Positions 14,434 to 15,603 of a stretch of 15,603 bases of DNA are shown in pieces; the first letter of the stretch is position 1; each line of letters starts with the position of its first letter. Made by a program: the position numbers and the translations under genes. The stretch comes from Candidatus Uhrbacteria bacterium RIFOXYB12_FULL_58_10 (GTDB taxonomy: Bacteria > Patescibacteriota > Patescibacteriia > UBA9934 > GWF2-40-263): assembly GCA_943357275.1 (NCBI GenBank), contig CALRGL010000015.1, positions 1 through 15,603 on the forward strand, written 5' to 3'. A model generated the notes under the pieces. The model did no database searches, was not told where the DNA came from, and saw only the letters and a program-made list of their open reading frames with translations.

Positions 14434-15180
14434 TTATTTTGAAAATTTGAATAACCGTTTTTTCTTTTCTTTTTTTTCTTTTGATCCGTGACCAAAGGAG
14501 TAGTTAAATTTATCGTGTTTAATCGGACCAATAAACGCGAGGTGCATTTCTGCTAACATGAATTTAATCGCGATGTTCATACGACCATCTCGATCAAGAC
14601 GTCGAATGGAGACGGGAATCTTGGTTGATTTGAGAAAACCAAATTTTCCAATTTTTTTGAACCGTTGTGCGTAATCATGATCTTCACAAAATGGAATGGA
14701 CTCATCAAAACCAGAAATCTTGTTATGTAAATCGCGCTGTACAAGCATACAAAATCCAGGAGCGTGAGGAAACAACGATCCCCAAGCTCGAACATAGGTA
14801 TTATACGCTTTGTGCATGAAATGATCGATGTAGTCGTCGCTGAGCGGAAACACGTCACACGTTGCAAGACCAAGACCGCGTTTTTGCATTTCTGTAACGG
14901 CTTTTTCTAAAAATTCAGGATCACGCAAATCTACATCTGCATCTAAAAATAAAAGAAGATCTGTTTTTGCAAACGAAGCACCACGGTTACGACCAAACGC
15001 TGGAAGTCCCCCATCAATCACGGTTGCACCAAACGATTGAGCGAGTTCACGTGTTTTATCCGTTGAATGAGCGTCTGCAACGATAATCTCTTTTGGTTGC
15101 AAGGTTTGATTGCGAATCGATTTTAAAAGAACCGGCAAATACGTTTCCTCGTTTTTCGTGGGGATCACAATCGTTAACAT
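14434..15180 (-). CDS. Family 2 glycosyltransferase
   Basis: A 248-residue GT2 enzyme beginning MLTIVIPTKNEETYLPVLLKSI, the standard first strand and helix. EIIVADAHSTDKTRELA (31-47), GRNRGA (63-68) and the metal-binding DAD (D80, D82) follow. CEDHDYAQR (165-173) fits the acceptor/catalytic-base region. After the catalytic domain there is only one modestly hydrophobic helix (AIKFMLAEMHLAFIGPI, 204-220), then a highly basic Lys-rich tail KEKKEKKKRLFKFSK. Such a tail may bind membrane phospholipid (inference). The start at 15180 is preferred over 15249, because the extra 23 residues would overlap the methyltransferase gene and the GT2 fold begins at LTIVIPT. The 13-base gap suggests co-transcription. 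The substrate is unknown. Confidence 0.9.
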   Translation of the reverse strand: MLTIVIPTKNEETYLPVLLKSIRNQTLQPKEIIVADAHSTDKTRELAQSFGATVIDGGLPAFGRNRGASFAKTDLLLFLDADVDLRDPEFLEKAVTEMQKRGLGLATCDVFPLSDDYIDHFMHKAYNTYVRAWGSLFPHAPGFCMLVQRDLHNKISGFDESIPFCEDHDYAQRFKKIGKFGFLKSTKIPVSIRRLDRDGRMNIAIKFMLAEMHLAFIGPIKHDKFNYSFGHGSKEKKEKKKRLFKFSK

Positions 15181-15193
15181 AGATGATGCTAGT

Positions 15194-15603
15194 TTACCGA
15201 TTTTTTGAGCTGAGAGCAAACATCGCAATTCCAGCTGCAACAGAGACATTCAATGACTGTTTTGCTCCTGGCATTGTGATCATGACAATTTGATCACACA
15301 TGTCCAGTACATCTTTCTCAAGCCCTTCAACTTCATTTCCCAAGATAAGGACCATTGGTTTGTCTGTTTTAACGGTTTGAATGTTTACTGAACGATCAAT
15401 ATTATCCAAAGCGATCAGTTGAAACCCGTCTGATTTCAACTGGTTTAGGAGTGGCAATACTTCCTCTTTCCACTCCCAAATCACACGATGATCACTTCCA
15501 AGAGCGACTTTTGCGATCTCTTTTCTGGGAGGTTGGCCTGTAAACCCTGTTAAATAGACTTTTTCAATCGCAAATGCGTCAGCTGAGCGAAAAATCGCAC
15601 CGA
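15194..15603 (-). CDS. SpoU/TrmH-family RNA 2'-O-methyltransferase, 5' end cut by window edge
   Basis: SAM-dependent methyltransferase of the SPOUT (trefoil-knot) superfamily that methylates a ribose 2'-OH in tRNA or rRNA. The 135 visible residues include motif 1 with GAIFRSADAFAIEKVYLTG at the very edge, LGNEVEGL (motif 2) and ITMPGAKQSLNVSVAAGIAMFAL (motif 3), where the knot binds SAM. The frame stays open to the last base, so the N-terminus is outside; a GTG at 15484 is internal, not the start. Whether it modifies tRNA (TrmH/TrmL type) or rRNA (RlmB type) cannot be decided without the N-terminal region. It heads the visible part of the cell-envelope gene row. Confidence 0.92.
   Translation of the reverse strand, partial: GAIFRSADAFAIEKVYLTGFTGQPPRKEIAKVALGSDHRVIWEWKEEVLPLLNQLKSDGFQLIALDNIDRSVNIQTVKTDKPMVLILGNEVEGLEKDVLDMCDQIVMITMPGAKQSLNVSVAAGIAMFALSSKNR

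Noticed and set aside
1..15603. CRISPR arrays, tRNA or rRNA genes, insertion sequences, integrase or attachment sites
   Set aside because: Reading both strands by eye showed no direct-repeat arrays, no cloverleaf genes and no transposase or integrase; gene content is housekeeping and envelope.

Overview
The window is a compact bacterial segment with every recognised gene on the minus strand, so transcription runs from high to low coordinates. Several traits suggest a reduced-genome lineage of the Patescibacteria/CPR type, perhaps Parcubacteria-like: an alanyl-tRNA synthetase without its C-terminal domain, an RNA polymerase alpha subunit without its C-terminal domain, a short L13, few clear Shine-Dalgarno sequences and very tight gene packing. 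This placement is inference from protein character, not a phylogeny. UGA is used as a stop (GT4 gene) and is absent in frame from the other genes, so a UGA-glycine code is not indicated.

Four blocks can be seen in transcription order. (1) 15603 to 8019: a tight row of SpoU/TrmH-family RNA methyltransferase (5' end outside the window), GT2 glycosyltransferase, CorA-type metal transporter, PduL-like phosphotransacylase, a membrane-anchored surface protein with TSP3 and PKD regions, MurJ lipid II flippase and AlaS. Gaps are 14 bases or less or the genes overlap. (2) 8018 to 4134: a 161-base spacer with two tandem sigma70-like promoters, then infA-rpmJ-rpsM-rpsK-rpsD-rpoA-rplQ-rplM-rpsI, closed by a strong intrinsic terminator. 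This is the distal part of the bacterial alpha/spc operon with the L13-S9 pair attached. (3) 4126 to 3160: one unrecognised 290-residue gene with its own promoter, strong ribosome binding site and terminator. (4) 3160 to 1: a surface-glycan block of Wzx-like flippase, GT4 and GT2 (3' end outside the window), probably translationally coupled.

Block 2 supplies translation initiation, small- and large-subunit ribosomal proteins and RNA polymerase alpha. Block 1 mixes RNA modification, tRNA charging, cell-wall precursor flipping, a surface protein, metal transport and acyl-phosphate metabolism. Block 4 would assemble and flip a lipid-linked glycan. No tRNA, rRNA, insertion sequence, CRISPR array or attachment site was seen. 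No gene-free stretch exceeds about 160 bases. The points most worth a second look are the missing alpha-CTD together with the tandem promoters, the truncated AlaS, the insulated 290-residue orphan and the surface protein coupled to murJ.
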